DNA of 64,000 nucleotides, taken from Nostoc sp. CMAA1605. Lineage in GTDB: Bacteria > Cyanobacteriota > Cyanobacteriia > Cyanobacteriales > Nostocaceae. How positions within the stretch are numbered: the stretch's first letter is position 1; each line of letters begins with the position of its first letter. Location of the stretch: contig NZ_PJIZ01000008.1 of NCBI RefSeq assembly GCF_021596505.1, forward strand, positions 1-64,000, in the 5' to 3' direction. Position numbers and translations under genes: made by a program. The notes under the pieces were generated by a model. That model worked only from the letters and a program-made list of their open reading frames with translations. It was not told the DNA's origin and did no database searches. Shown in pieces: positions 43,754 through 52,487 of this stretch.

Positions 43754-45109
43754 ATGGGTAAGTATCAGGGTTATGGAAAGTATAAAGATTCTGCTGTGGA
43801 GTGGTTGGGGGAGATTCCTGATCATTGGGAAGTTAAGCAATTAAAATATATAAAATCCAAAGAGAAAAATGCTTTTGTTGATGGCCCATTTGGTTCAAAT
43901 TTAAAAACAGTACATTTTGTAACAGATGGAGACGCATTTGTTATAGAAAGTGAATTTGCTACCAGAGGAAAACTTATAGAAGAAGGCTTAAAGCAAATTA
44001 CACTAGATCATTTTTTAACAATTCAAAGAAGTTCGGCTAAAGGAGGCGATATTATAATTGCCAAGATAGGTGCATATTTTGGATTGAATAATATTTTACC
44101 GAACTTAAGTAAGCCAGCAGTTGTATCAGGAAATTCGTTAAAACTCTCAATAAATACTAATACTTGTTGTACAAAATTTATCCACTACCTTCTTTTGCAT
44201 TTAAAAGAATCAGGTGCAATTGATTTACAAGTGAGTATAACTGCTCAACCTGCGCTTTCTTTAGGAGGAATGAATCGACTTCAAAGTTCAATTCCGCCAC
44301 TGGAGGAACAGGAGAAAATCGCCCGCTTTCTCGACTATAAAACCAAGCAAATAGATGAACTCATCGCCAAGAAAGAAGCCCTCATTGAAAAACTCGACGA
44401 AAAACGCACCGCCCTCATCAGTCACGCTGTCACCAAAGGACTAGATCCAAACGTCCCGATGAAAGATTCTGGTATTGAGTGGCTAGGCGAAATCCCGCAG
44501 CATTGGAACATAATATCCATCAAAAGGTTTTCTGAAATTTATGATTGTAAACATAAAACAGTTTCTTTTATCGATGATGGATTACCTGTCGCTAGTATTG
44601 CTCAAGTACAAAACTTTTATATTGATTTATCAGCAGCGAAAAAAACAACAAGAGAAGAATTTTTAGATATGATTGAAGGCGGTAGAGAGCCTCAAAATGG
44701 AGATATTATTTTTAGCCGTAATGCAACGGTAGGAGCGTCAGCTATTGTCAGAAATGATATTTTCTGTATGGGACAAGATGTATGTCTAATAAGACCAATA
44801 AAAACTGACTCAATATTTTTGAATTACAATTTTCGGGCTTTCTTCATTAAGTCACAAATTAATACATATTTACTGGGTTCAACATTTAAGAGAATAAATG
44901 TTGAAGAAGTGAAAAATTTACTTATATGCTTACCAACTTTAACAGAACAAGAAAAAATTGTCACATTCATAGAGCAAAAAACAGCCGAAATTGACCAACA
45001 AAAAGCCAAGATTCAACAAGCCATTGAAGTATTAAAAGAATATCGCACCGCCCTCATCACCAACGCCGTCACAGGTAAAATAGACGTGCGCCAAGTCCCC
45101 ATCCCCTAA
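43754..45109 (+). CDS. hsdS: Type I restriction-modification system, specificity subunit S
   Basis: HsdS reads the bipartite DNA target. The 451-residue protein has two target-recognition domains, each starting with WLGEIP.HW (residues ~15 and ~245). Each ends in a conserved helix pair (EEQEKIARFLDYKTKQIDELIAKKEALIEKL; TEQEKIVTFIEQKTAEIDQQKAKIQQAIEVL). The internal repeat is the usual HsdS pseudo-symmetry, where TRD exchange changes specificity. The TRDs are AT-richer than the helices, as is normal for swapped segments. Confidence 0.95.
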   Translation: MGKYQGYGKYKDSAVEWLGEIPDHWEVKQLKYIKSKEKNAFVDGPFGSNLKTVHFVTDGDAFVIESEFATRGKLIEEGLKQITLDHFLTIQRSSAKGGDIIIAKIGAYFGLNNILPNLSKPAVVSGNSLKLSINTNTCCTKFIHYLLLHLKESGAIDLQVSITAQPALSLGGMNRLQSSIPPLEEQEKIARFLDYKTKQIDELIAKKEALIEKLDEKRTALISHAVTKGLDPNVPMKDSGIEWLGEIPQHWNIISIKRFSEIYDCKHKTVSFIDDGLPVASIAQVQNFYIDLSAAKKTTREEFLDMIEGGREPQNGDIIFSRNATVGASAIVRNDIFCMGQDVCLIRPIKTDSIFLNYNFRAFFIKSQINTYLLGSTFKRINVEEVKNLLICLPTLTEQEKIVTFIEQKTAEIDQQKAKIQQAIEVLKEYRTALITNAVTGKIDVRQVPIP

Positions 45110-45123
45110 CCCCAGAAACCACC

Positions 45124-45354
45124 ATGACACAAATCACCCTTGCAGAACTTCCCGAAACCGTCCAAAACCTAATTAACGAAGCGCAAAAAACAGGCGAACC
45201 CTTCCCCATCATACAAAATGGTGTTGCGATCGCCATCATATCCCCCATTAAGAAAAAATCCCTTTTAGAAACCTTTTCTACCCTTGAACCATTAGACGAA
45301 GACTTTCCTGATGTGGATGAAGGATTATTACCCTTAGATGATATTGAGTTGTAA
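45124..45354 (+). CDS. Phd/YefM-like antitoxin, orphan
   Basis: This 76-residue protein resembles Phd-type antitoxins (MTQITLAELPETVQNLINEAQKTGE, VAIAIISPIKKK) with an acidic tail (LDEDFPDVDEGLLPLDDIEL). It starts 14 bp after hsdS and is probably co-transcribed. The usual PIN or RelE toxin is missing next to it. Confidence 0.6.
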   Translation: MTQITLAELPETVQNLINEAQKTGEPFPIIQNGVAIAIISPIKKKSLLETFSTLEPLDEDFPDVDEGLLPLDDIEL

Positions 45355-45392
45355 AAATTAGTTATTGATAACGCCGTGTGCAATTGTATCTT

Positions 45393-45530
45393 AGACCTAA
45401 CCCCCAACCCCTTCCCTACAAGGGAAGGGGAGAAAGATTCAAAGCCTCTCTCCCCGAAGCGGAGAGGTACCCTGCGGGTTCGCGGTAGCGTCTCGTAAGA
45501 GAAGCAAGCTATGGAGAGGGGTTATAAAAA
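45393..45530. repeat. Palindromic repeat cluster
   Basis: CCTTCCCTACAAGGGAAGG and CTCTCCCCGAAGCGGAGAG hairpins, followed by a TCTCGTAAGAGAAGC segment, form a composite foldback between the antitoxin-like gene and the first Rpn copy. Confidence 0.6.
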
Positions 45531-45577
45531 TAAGTTCACATCGCATTATTTATACTTGTTATCTCCAAACATCAATA

Positions 45578-46489
45578 ATGATAGACCACGATAGACTATT
45601 TAAAGAATTAATTCAAACCTTCTTTTGGGAATTTATAGAACTATTCCTACCAGAAGTATTAGACTACGTAAATAAAGACAGCCTGACATTTTTACCAGAA
45701 GAAATATTTACAGATGTCACATCGGGAGACAAAAGAAAAATCGACTTACTCGCCAAAGTCAAATTTAGAGAACAAGACACATATTTTCTAATTCACCTCG
45801 AAAATCAAGCATATAATCAAAAAGAATTTGAACGGCGGATGTTTCATTACTTCGCTCGTTTAGATGCTAAGTATCTATTACCAATCTTCCCCATAGTCAT
45901 CTTTTCTTACGACGAACCTAAACGCCCAGAAAAAAGCCAATATACAGTTAACTTCCCTAACAAAAAAATCCTGGAATTTAATTACATCGCCATTCAACTC
46001 AATAACCTCAACTGGCGCAACTTTTTAAACCAACCAAACCCCGTTGCGGCTGCATTAATGGCGAAAATGGACTTTAAACCAGAAGAAAGAGTCCGAGTTA
46101 AACTAGAGTGCTTAAGGATGTTAGTAACCTTGCAGTTAAACCCTGCTAAAATGGAACTAATTTCCGGTTTTATTGACACCTATCTCAGATTAAACGCTAC
46201 AGAAGAACAAGCACTTGATACCGAATTAAAACAAGCCAACTTAGTTGAAGAGGAAGGAATTATGGAAATTGTCACCAGTTGGATGGAAAAGGGAATTGAA
46301 AGGGGAATTGAAAGGGGAGAACAAAAGATTGTTAAAAAGTTAGTAAAACGACGCTTTAATAATATTGATTCTACGTTAGAAAATCGGATTGATTCTTTAT
46401 CTGTAGAGCAAATAGAAAATCTGGCAGATGCGATTTTTGATTTCCAATCTGTAGAAGACTTGATAAATTGGTTAGAACAACAAAATTGA
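45578..46489 (+). CDS. Rpn/PD-(D/E)XK nuclease-like protein with DUF4351 tail, copy 1
   Basis: This 303-residue protein of the Rpn (RpnC/PDDEXK_2) type has FTDVTSGDKRKIDLLAKVKF and YFLIHLENQ, which give the D...ExQ-type nuclease core (~45-80). Its C-terminal DUF4351-like helical tail ends LADAIFDFQSVEDLINWL. Rpn proteins are linked to DNA breakage and recombination and recently to phage defence. A GIERG-type repeat (two units) joins the two parts. It is almost identical to copy 2. Confidence 0.82.
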   Translation: MIDHDRLFKELIQTFFWEFIELFLPEVLDYVNKDSLTFLPEEIFTDVTSGDKRKIDLLAKVKFREQDTYFLIHLENQAYNQKEFERRMFHYFARLDAKYLLPIFPIVIFSYDEPKRPEKSQYTVNFPNKKILEFNYIAIQLNNLNWRNFLNQPNPVAAALMAKMDFKPEERVRVKLECLRMLVTLQLNPAKMELISGFIDTYLRLNATEEQALDTELKQANLVEEEGIMEIVTSWMEKGIERGIERGEQKIVKKLVKRRFNNIDSTLENRIDSLSVEQIENLADAIFDFQSVEDLINWLEQQN

Positions 46490-46601
46490 GGAAATATTCA
46501 TAAGTAAACATTAAAATTTTATGGTGCGTTACGCATTTTAAATGTACCATAAAATCAGTTTATATCACATTATTTATACTTGTTATCTTGTAATATCATC
46601 A

Positions 46602-47549
46602 ATGATAGACCACGATAGATTATTTAAAGAATTAATCCAAACCTTCTTTTGGGAATTTATAGAACTATTCCTACCAGAAGTATTAGACTACGTAAATAAA
46701 GACAGCCTCACATTTTTACCAGAAGAAATATTTACAGATGTCACCTCTGGAGATAAAAGAAAAATCGACTTACTCGCCAAAGTCAAATTTAGAGAACAAG
46801 ACACATATTTTCTCATTCACCTCGAAAATCAAGCATATAACCAAAAAGAATTTGAACGGCGGATGTTTCATTACTTCGCTCGTTTAGATGCCAAATATCT
46901 ATTACCAATCTTCCCCATAGTCATCTTTTCTTACGACGAACCCAAACGCCCAGAAAAAAGCCAATATACAGTTGACTTCCCTAACAAAAAAATCCTGGAA
47001 TTTAATTACATCGCCATTCAACTAAATAACCTCAACTGGCGCAACTTTTTAAATCAACCAAACCCCGTTGCGGCTGCATTAATGGCGAAAATGGACTTTA
47101 AACCAGAAGAAAGAGTCCGAGTTAAACTAGAATGCTTAAGGATGTTAGTAACCTTGCAGTTAAACCCTGCTAAAATGGAACTAATTTCCGGCTTTATTGA
47201 CACCTATCTCCGATTAAACGCTACAGAAGAACAAGCACTTGATACTGAATTAAAACAAGCCAACTTAGTAGAAGAGGAAGGAATTATGGAAATTGTCACC
47301 AGTTGGATGGAAAAGGGAATTGAAAGGGGAATTGAAAGGGGAATTGAACAAGGGATTGAAAGGGGAATTGAACAAGGGGAACAAAAAATTGTTAAAAGAC
47401 AACTAAAACGACGCTTCAATAATATTGATTCTACTTTAGAAAATCGGATTGATTCTTTATCTGTAGAGCAAATAGAAAATCTAGCAGATGCGATTTTTGA
47501 TTTCCAATCTGTAGAAGACTTGATAAATTGGTTAGACCAACAAAATTGA
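46602..47549 (+). CDS. Rpn/PD-(D/E)XK nuclease-like protein with DUF4351 tail, copy 2
   Basis: This 315-residue tandem duplicate of the preceding gene starts at the matching ATG 46602 (MIDHDRLFKEL); an upstream in-frame ATG at 46542 is not conserved in copy 1. It differs at only scattered codons (for example VNFP to VDFP). Its GIERG/GIEQG 12-bp repeat region has five units against two in copy 1, and the segment after it reads KRQLKRR instead of KKLVKRR. Both copies have intact putative catalytic residues. Confidence 0.82.
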   Translation: MIDHDRLFKELIQTFFWEFIELFLPEVLDYVNKDSLTFLPEEIFTDVTSGDKRKIDLLAKVKFREQDTYFLIHLENQAYNQKEFERRMFHYFARLDAKYLLPIFPIVIFSYDEPKRPEKSQYTVDFPNKKILEFNYIAIQLNNLNWRNFLNQPNPVAAALMAKMDFKPEERVRVKLECLRMLVTLQLNPAKMELISGFIDTYLRLNATEEQALDTELKQANLVEEEGIMEIVTSWMEKGIERGIERGIEQGIERGIEQGEQKIVKRQLKRRFNNIDSTLENRIDSLSVEQIENLADAIFDFQSVEDLINWLDQQN

Positions 47550-47608
47550 TGAAATATTTATTGAATCATAAACTAAGAGGTTATTTATCAAGAAAAAATA
47601 AAATTATT

Positions 47609-47758
47609 GTAGGGTGCGTTAGGCTGTGATTTCCCAGATGATTTAGTCACAAAATTACTATCCTCGCGCCTAACGCACCATCCATGAGGCGGTGCGTTAC
47701 GGCTAAATTTTCTTGTCTGTGATTCCCAAATCCTTTCATAGCCGTAACACACCCTACA
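47609..47758. repeat. GTAGGGTG-type palindromic repeat (MITE-like)
   Basis: GTAGGGTGCGTTAGGC at the left and GTAACACACCCTACA at the right are inverted over a 150-bp element with inner GCGCCTAACGCACC / GGCGGTGCGTTACG arms. It sits at the exact junction where the third Rpn copy begins. Confidence 0.75.
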
Positions 47759-47762
47759 TAGA

Positions 47763-48014
47763 TTAAAACAAGCTAACTTAGTAGAAGAGGAAGGAATCAT
47801 GGAAATTGTCACCAGTTGGATGGAAAAGGGAATTGAACAAGGGGAACAAAAGATTGTTAAAAAGTTAGTAAAACGACGCTTTAATAATATTGATTCTACG
47901 TTGGAAAATCGGATTGATTCTTTATCTGTAGAGCAAATAGAAAACCTAGCAGATGCGATTTTTGATTTCCAATCTGTAGAAGACTTGATAAATTGGTTAG
48001 ACCAACAAAATTGA
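47763..48014 (+). pseudogene. Rpn/DUF4351 copy 3, 5'-truncated
   Basis: From ~47763 the sequence matches copies 1-2 from codons LKQANLVEEEG to the stop, with only one GIEQG unit. The nuclease core is missing. An in-frame ATG at 47799 could give a 71-residue DUF4351-only peptide (MEIVTSWMEKG...). The 3' flank of copy 2 (47550 to ~47680) is also repeated after this copy (48015 to ~48130), so a block including the repeat element was duplicated. Confidence 0.85.
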
Positions 48015-48073
48015 TGAAATATTTATTGAATCATAAACTAAGAGGTTATTTATCAAGAAAAAATAAAATTATT

Positions 48074-48187
48074 GTAGGGTGCGTTAGGCTCTGATTTCCC
48101 AGATGATTTAGTCACAAAATTACTATCCTTGTGCCTAACGCACCATCCATGAGGCGGTGCGTTGCGCTGCGCGACAACACACCCTAC
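48074..48187. repeat. GTAGGGTG-type palindromic repeat (MITE-like), shorter copy
   Basis: It begins with the same sequence as 47609-47680 but lacks part of the middle and ends GCGACAACACACCCTAC. It lies 48 bp before hsdR. Confidence 0.75.
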
Positions 48188-48234
48188 ATTTACTACATTG
48201 ACTTATACTTGATTATGTTTATACTTCATACCTC

Positions 48235-51200
48235 ATGCACACGGAAGATAAATTTGAGGACATTATTGAAAGGGAACTCCTGCAAATCAGTGGCTATCAC
48301 CAAGGTAAAGCAAACGACTACGACGCAGAAACCGCCCTTTTCCCCAGGGAAATCATCAATTTTATCCAAACAACCCAAACCAAACAATGGGAACGCCTAG
48401 CCAGCACCAGCCCCAGTGATGCTGAGAAAATTATTATAGATAGCCTCACCAAAGAACTCAAAAGCCGAGGAATGCTTGATGTCCTCCGCAATGGCTTCAA
48501 ATGCTATGGTAAAACCCTGCGAGTTGCTTACTTCCAGCCCAACACAGGGATGAACCCGGAAACCTTGGCACTTTATGAACAAAATAGCCTCACCATCACC
48601 CGCCAAGTTACTATCAAAACCGGACGCATTCCCGATATTCTCCTCAGCATCAATGGTTTACCCATCGCCACCATTGAACTGAAAAACCCCTTCACCGGAC
48701 AAACCTACCAAAACGCTATTCATCAATATAAACACGATCGCGACCCCAAAGACCCGCTATTTGCATTTAAACAACGCTGCTTAGTCCACTTCGCTGTAGA
48801 CACCGAAGAAGTTTGGATGACTACTAAACTCGCTGGTGAAAATACTTATTTCCTACCCTTCAATAAAGGTAATCATCACGGTGCTGGTAATCCCCCTGGG
48901 GATAATGAAGAATATCGCACCAGTTACTTTTGGTTAGAAGTTTTACAAAAAGATAGCCTTTTGGATATCCTAGCCCGTTTCCTCCACGTCGAAATTAAAG
49001 AAACCAAAATTCCTACCGCCACTGGGGTTAATTACCAGAAAAAAGAAACCCTAATTTTCCCCCGCTACCATCAACTTGATGTGGTGCGGAAACTCATCAG
49101 CCACGCTAAACAAAATCAAGCTGGACATAATTATTTAATTCAGCATTCCGCCGGTTCAGGAAAATCAAATTCTATTGCTTGGTTAGCCCATCGCCTCGCT
49201 AACCTCCACGACAACCAAGATGAAAAAATCTTTCATACCGTTGTTGTCATCACCGATCGCACCATACTAGATCAACAATTGCAAAACACTATCTATCAAT
49301 TTGACCATAAAGCCGGAGTTGTGCAGAAAATTGACGAAAACACCCAACAACTCGCCACAGCCCTCAGCGACGGCGTACCGATTATTATTTCGACAATTCA
49401 GAAATTCCCCTTCATTACTAAAGCCATCGAGACTTTAGGGAAAAAAGGTAAAACCATAGACATTACTACTAAAAATAAACGCTTTGCGGTCATCGTTGAT
49501 GAGGCGCATGGTTCCCAAACCGGAGAAACCGCCGCCGAACTCCGCAAAATTTTAAATAAAGATGGTATTGAATCAGCGATCGCATCCCAATTGTTAGAAG
49601 ATGAACTTGAGGAAGAGAATCTCAGTGATGCAGCTAAACAACAACTCCTCAAAGAACAACTCACCCGCACCAAGCAACCCAACCTCAGTTACTTCGCTTT
49701 TACCGCCACACCCAAACACAAAACCCAACTTGTCTTCGACGAACCAGGGGAGAACGGACAAGTTCCTTTTCATCTCTACACCATGCGCCAAGCCATTGAG
49801 GAAGGCTATATTAAGGACGTTTTAGCAAATTACACCTGCTACGATCGCTATTACGAACTTGTCCGCACTTCTGAGAATAACCCAGACTTACCCCGTCGCC
49901 AAGCAGCGAAGGTGATCGCCAATTTTGTGGAACTTCATCCCTACAATATCGCCCAAAAAGTAGAAATCATCATCGAACATTTCCGCAACCATACCCGCCA
50001 TAAAATTGGCGGTAGGGCGAAAGCAATGGTTGTCACCAGTTCTCGCGAACACGCGGTTAAATACAAACTGGCTTTTGATAGATACATCAAAGACAAAGGC
50101 TATAGCGATATTAAATCCCTTGTGGCTTTCTCCGGTTCTATTATCCTTGATGAATTACCTGGACAAACATTTACTGAAGTCAACATGAATGGTGGCATCA
50201 AAACTTCCGAAATTCCTGATAAATTTGCTAGTGATGCTTATCAAGTGCTGCTTGTCGCTAACAAATTTCAAACCGGATTTGACCAACCTTTGCTGCATAC
50301 TATGTTTGTTGATAAACGACTTGATGGCGTGCAAGCTGTCCAGACTTTATCTCGCCTCAACCGTACCACCACAGGGAAAGAGGATACTTTTGTTTTAGAT
50401 TTTGTCAACAAACCCGAAGACATCTACAAAGCTTTTAAACCCTACTACGAAGAAACTCCCGTTGGCGAAACCGCAGATCCACAACAATTAAATGATTTGT
50501 CTTACCAGCTTTATGAATGGCAACTTTTTAGCCGAGATGATGTCAACCAGTGGTGTGAAATTTGGTTTCGCCCGAAAACTTCTCTTACAGGAAGCGAACA
50601 CAAAAAATTAAATACATTACTAGACCCAATTATTGATAATTATCAAGCTCTCCCAGACGCAGAGAAAGAACTATTTAAAACCCAACTTAGCAGCTTCCGC
50701 AATCTCTACCTATTCCTTGCCCAAATTATTCCTTATCAAGATTCTGAACTAGAAAAGCTTTATGCTTACGGGCGATTTCTCCTCAAGAAATTACCCCGCA
50801 GTCTACAGGCTCCTAAAATAGATTTATCTGAGGATATTGAACTGAAATTTTATCGCCTGGAAAAAATCAGCGAAGGGAAAATTGATTTAACTGAAGGTAA
50901 AGCCGAACCATTACGCGGTGCGATCGCAGTTGGAACTCGTCAGCCAGATAAGGAAGTCCCCTTATCCCAGCTTATCGACACCCTTAACGAACGTTTTGGT
51001 ACTAATTTTACTGTAGCAGACCAGCTATTTTTTGAGCAGATTACCGAAACTGCGATCGCGAATGATTCCATTAAACAAGCGGCTCAAGTCAATACCAAAG
51101 AAAACTTTGCCCCGGTTCTAGACAAGCATCTAGAAAATCTATTTATTGAACGCATGGATGGTAACGAAAAAATATTTATGCAAGTGATGAATAGTGAAGA

Positions 51201-51270
51201 GTTTAAAGCAGTTGTGTTTGAAAAATTACTATCTAGTATTTATGAGAGTATCAAGAGCGAACATTCATGA
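48235..51270 (+). CDS. hsdR: Type I restriction-modification system, restriction subunit R
   Basis: HsdR moves DNA and cuts it far from unmethylated targets. The 1011-residue protein has an N-terminal endonuclease domain (RIPDILLSINGLPIATIELKN, the PD-ExK motif, ~135-155), a superfamily 2 helicase with Walker A HSAGSGKSNS (~304) and DEAH box VDEAHGSQTG (~422), helicase motif III FAFTATP, and motif VI QTLSRLNRT. It is full length with intact motifs, so the system appears functional. It is separated from hsdS by 3.1 kb of small genes and repeats. Confidence 0.95.
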   Translation: MHTEDKFEDIIERELLQISGYHQGKANDYDAETALFPREIINFIQTTQTKQWERLASTSPSDAEKIIIDSLTKELKSRGMLDVLRNGFKCYGKTLRVAYFQPNTGMNPETLALYEQNSLTITRQVTIKTGRIPDILLSINGLPIATIELKNPFTGQTYQNAIHQYKHDRDPKDPLFAFKQRCLVHFAVDTEEVWMTTKLAGENTYFLPFNKGNHHGAGNPPGDNEEYRTSYFWLEVLQKDSLLDILARFLHVEIKETKIPTATGVNYQKKETLIFPRYHQLDVVRKLISHAKQNQAGHNYLIQHSAGSGKSNSIAWLAHRLANLHDNQDEKIFHTVVVITDRTILDQQLQNTIYQFDHKAGVVQKIDENTQQLATALSDGVPIIISTIQKFPFITKAIETLGKKGKTIDITTKNKRFAVIVDEAHGSQTGETAAELRKILNKDGIESAIASQLLEDELEEENLSDAAKQQLLKEQLTRTKQPNLSYFAFTATPKHKTQLVFDEPGENGQVPFHLYTMRQAIEEGYIKDVLANYTCYDRYYELVRTSENNPDLPRRQAAKVIANFVELHPYNIAQKVEIIIEHFRNHTRHKIGGRAKAMVVTSSREHAVKYKLAFDRYIKDKGYSDIKSLVAFSGSIILDELPGQTFTEVNMNGGIKTSEIPDKFASDAYQVLLVANKFQTGFDQPLLHTMFVDKRLDGVQAVQTLSRLNRTTTGKEDTFVLDFVNKPEDIYKAFKPYYEETPVGETADPQQLNDLSYQLYEWQLFSRDDVNQWCEIWFRPKTSLTGSEHKKLNTLLDPIIDNYQALPDAEKELFKTQLSSFRNLYLFLAQIIPYQDSELEKLYAYGRFLLKKLPRSLQAPKIDLSEDIELKFYRLEKISEGKIDLTEGKAEPLRGAIAVGTRQPDKEVPLSQLIDTLNERFGTNFTVADQLFFEQITETAIANDSIKQAAQVNTKENFAPVLDKHLENLFIERMDGNEKIFMQVMNSEEFKAVVFEKLLSSIYESIKSEHS

Positions 51271-51299
51271 TTAGGGGTATGAGAAGTATCAAGACAGAA

Positions 51300-51324
51300 A
51301 AGCAGGTATTGAAATAACCTGCTT
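51300..51324. terminator. Hairpin between hsdR and the CRISPR array
   Basis: AAGCAGGT (51300-51307) and ACCTGCTT (51317-51324) form a perfect 8-bp stem. On the minus strand it is followed by TTCTGTCTTG, so it could end a minus-strand CRISPR transcript as well as hsdR. Confidence 0.45.
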
Positions 51325-51467
51325 CAATAGTTGCGTTGTAGACATAGCTGCTAGTGATTCGCCAATGTGAATTTTGCGATCGCACTTGAAGGAATATACA
51401 ACAAATCCCTGAAACATAAGCTTTGCTCAAAGACTCAAGCCCTTGATTGCCCAAGCTGAAGATTCAA

Positions 51468-52240
51468 GTTTCCATCCCCGTTAGGGGAAGAGGGTTTGGA
51501 AAGGCATAATGTTCCTTTGGTGATTGACGAAGTGCAAACGTTTCCATCCCCGTTAGGGGAAGAGGGTTTGGAAAAGATTTGGAAGACGCATTGCAAATAG
51601 CGATTAGTCAGAAGTTTCCATCCCCGTTAGGGGAAGAGGGTTTGGAAAGAAGAAGGAGGCAGAGACCACGCCACCATGTCTGTCTTTTGGTTTCCATCCC
51701 CGTTAGGGGAAGAGGGTTTGGAAAGTTTCCTCATGGTAAGCTCCCAGAAACTCGGAGCATACAGTTTCCATCCCCGTTAGGGGAAGAGGGTTTGGAAAGC
51801 AAAAGCTGGTTCTAACGGAGACTTGTTGAATTTAACGTTTCCATCCCCGTTAGGGGAAGAGGGTTTGGAAAGGACTTGGTTGGAATATTCATCTAACCAA
51901 GCCCTAAAGTTTCCATCCCCGTTAGGGGAAGAGGGTTTGGAAAGGTCAACTCAATCAAGCACCGACACAGTGGGTAACTATACCGTTTCCATCCCCGTTA
52001 GGGGAAGAGGGTTTGGAAAGCCAGTGAATAGATTTACCCGAAAGGCCCGGGTTTCGAGTTTCCATCCCCGTTAGGGGAAGAGGGTTTGGAAAGTTAATGG
52101 TAACTACAATAACACCATGAAATCTGAAAGTTTCCATCCCCGTTAGGGGAAGAGGGTTTGGAAAGCTTGAGCAGCAATCCATGAAGGCTCAGGAGGACGA
52201 TAATGTTTCCATCCCCGTTAGGGGAAGAGGGTTTGGAAAG
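51468..52240 (-). CRISPR. CRISPR array, 11 repeats of 36 bp and 10 spacers
   Basis: Repeats start at 51468, 51540, 51614, 51690, 51764, 51837, 51909, 51985, 52058, 52130 and 52205. Each begins GTTTCCATCC on the plus strand and ends GGTTTGGAAAG; the second ends GGAAAA, and the other ten are identical. Spacers are 36-40 bp and all different. Read on the minus strand the repeat has a CCCC-TAAC-GGGG hairpin and ends ATGGAAAC, the usual 8-nt crRNA handle, so transcription is probably leftward with the leader on the right. The variant repeat then lies at the old end. No cas gene is in the window. The repeat type is one often served by type III systems in cyanobacteria. Confidence 0.97.
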
Positions 52241-52487
52241 AGTTACCATCTGGAAACCTTACAGGGTAAGAGTTTCAACTACCCATTTCGACACCACCTT
52301 TTTCTCTCAAAAAATAAATAAGAAAAATAGTGAATTTCACAGGCTGAAACCTATGCTGCGTAAGCTATCGACACCACTTAACGAAATTATGCGGTTTTCA
52401 AGGTTCTGGCGAGTGGTGTCGAAAATCTTAGACACACTAGCTAGAACAGTAAAATATGAGACTAAAAGTTGTCAAGAGTCTCATAAA
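52241..52487 (-). promoter_or_regulatory. Probable CRISPR leader with three TCGACACCAC motifs
   Basis: This AT-rich segment flanks the probable leader end of the array. It contains TCGACACCAC at 52288-52297 and 52368-52377 and its inverse at 52413-52422. A frame running through it in front of the ABC gene is not believed to be coding. Confidence 0.5.

Noticed and set aside
45395-45530. Possible small RNA in the hairpin-rich gap before Rpn copy 1
   Set aside because: The hairpins match dispersed genomic repeats seen elsewhere in the window, so a repeat is the simpler reading.
46542-46601. Longer start for Rpn copy 2
   Set aside because: The extra 20 residues come from a different upstream sequence and are absent from copy 1, which starts at the equivalent ATG.
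51579-52182. Open frames of 75-83 codons inside 51579-52182 on both strands
   Set aside because: They are made by the 36-bp CRISPR repeat, which has no stop in some frames; the peptides simply repeat FPSPLGEEGLE-type sequence.
52203-52487. N-terminal extension of the ABC ATPase
   Set aside because: It begins inside the last CRISPR repeat and has no family similarity; ATG 52488 gives the normal ABC start.
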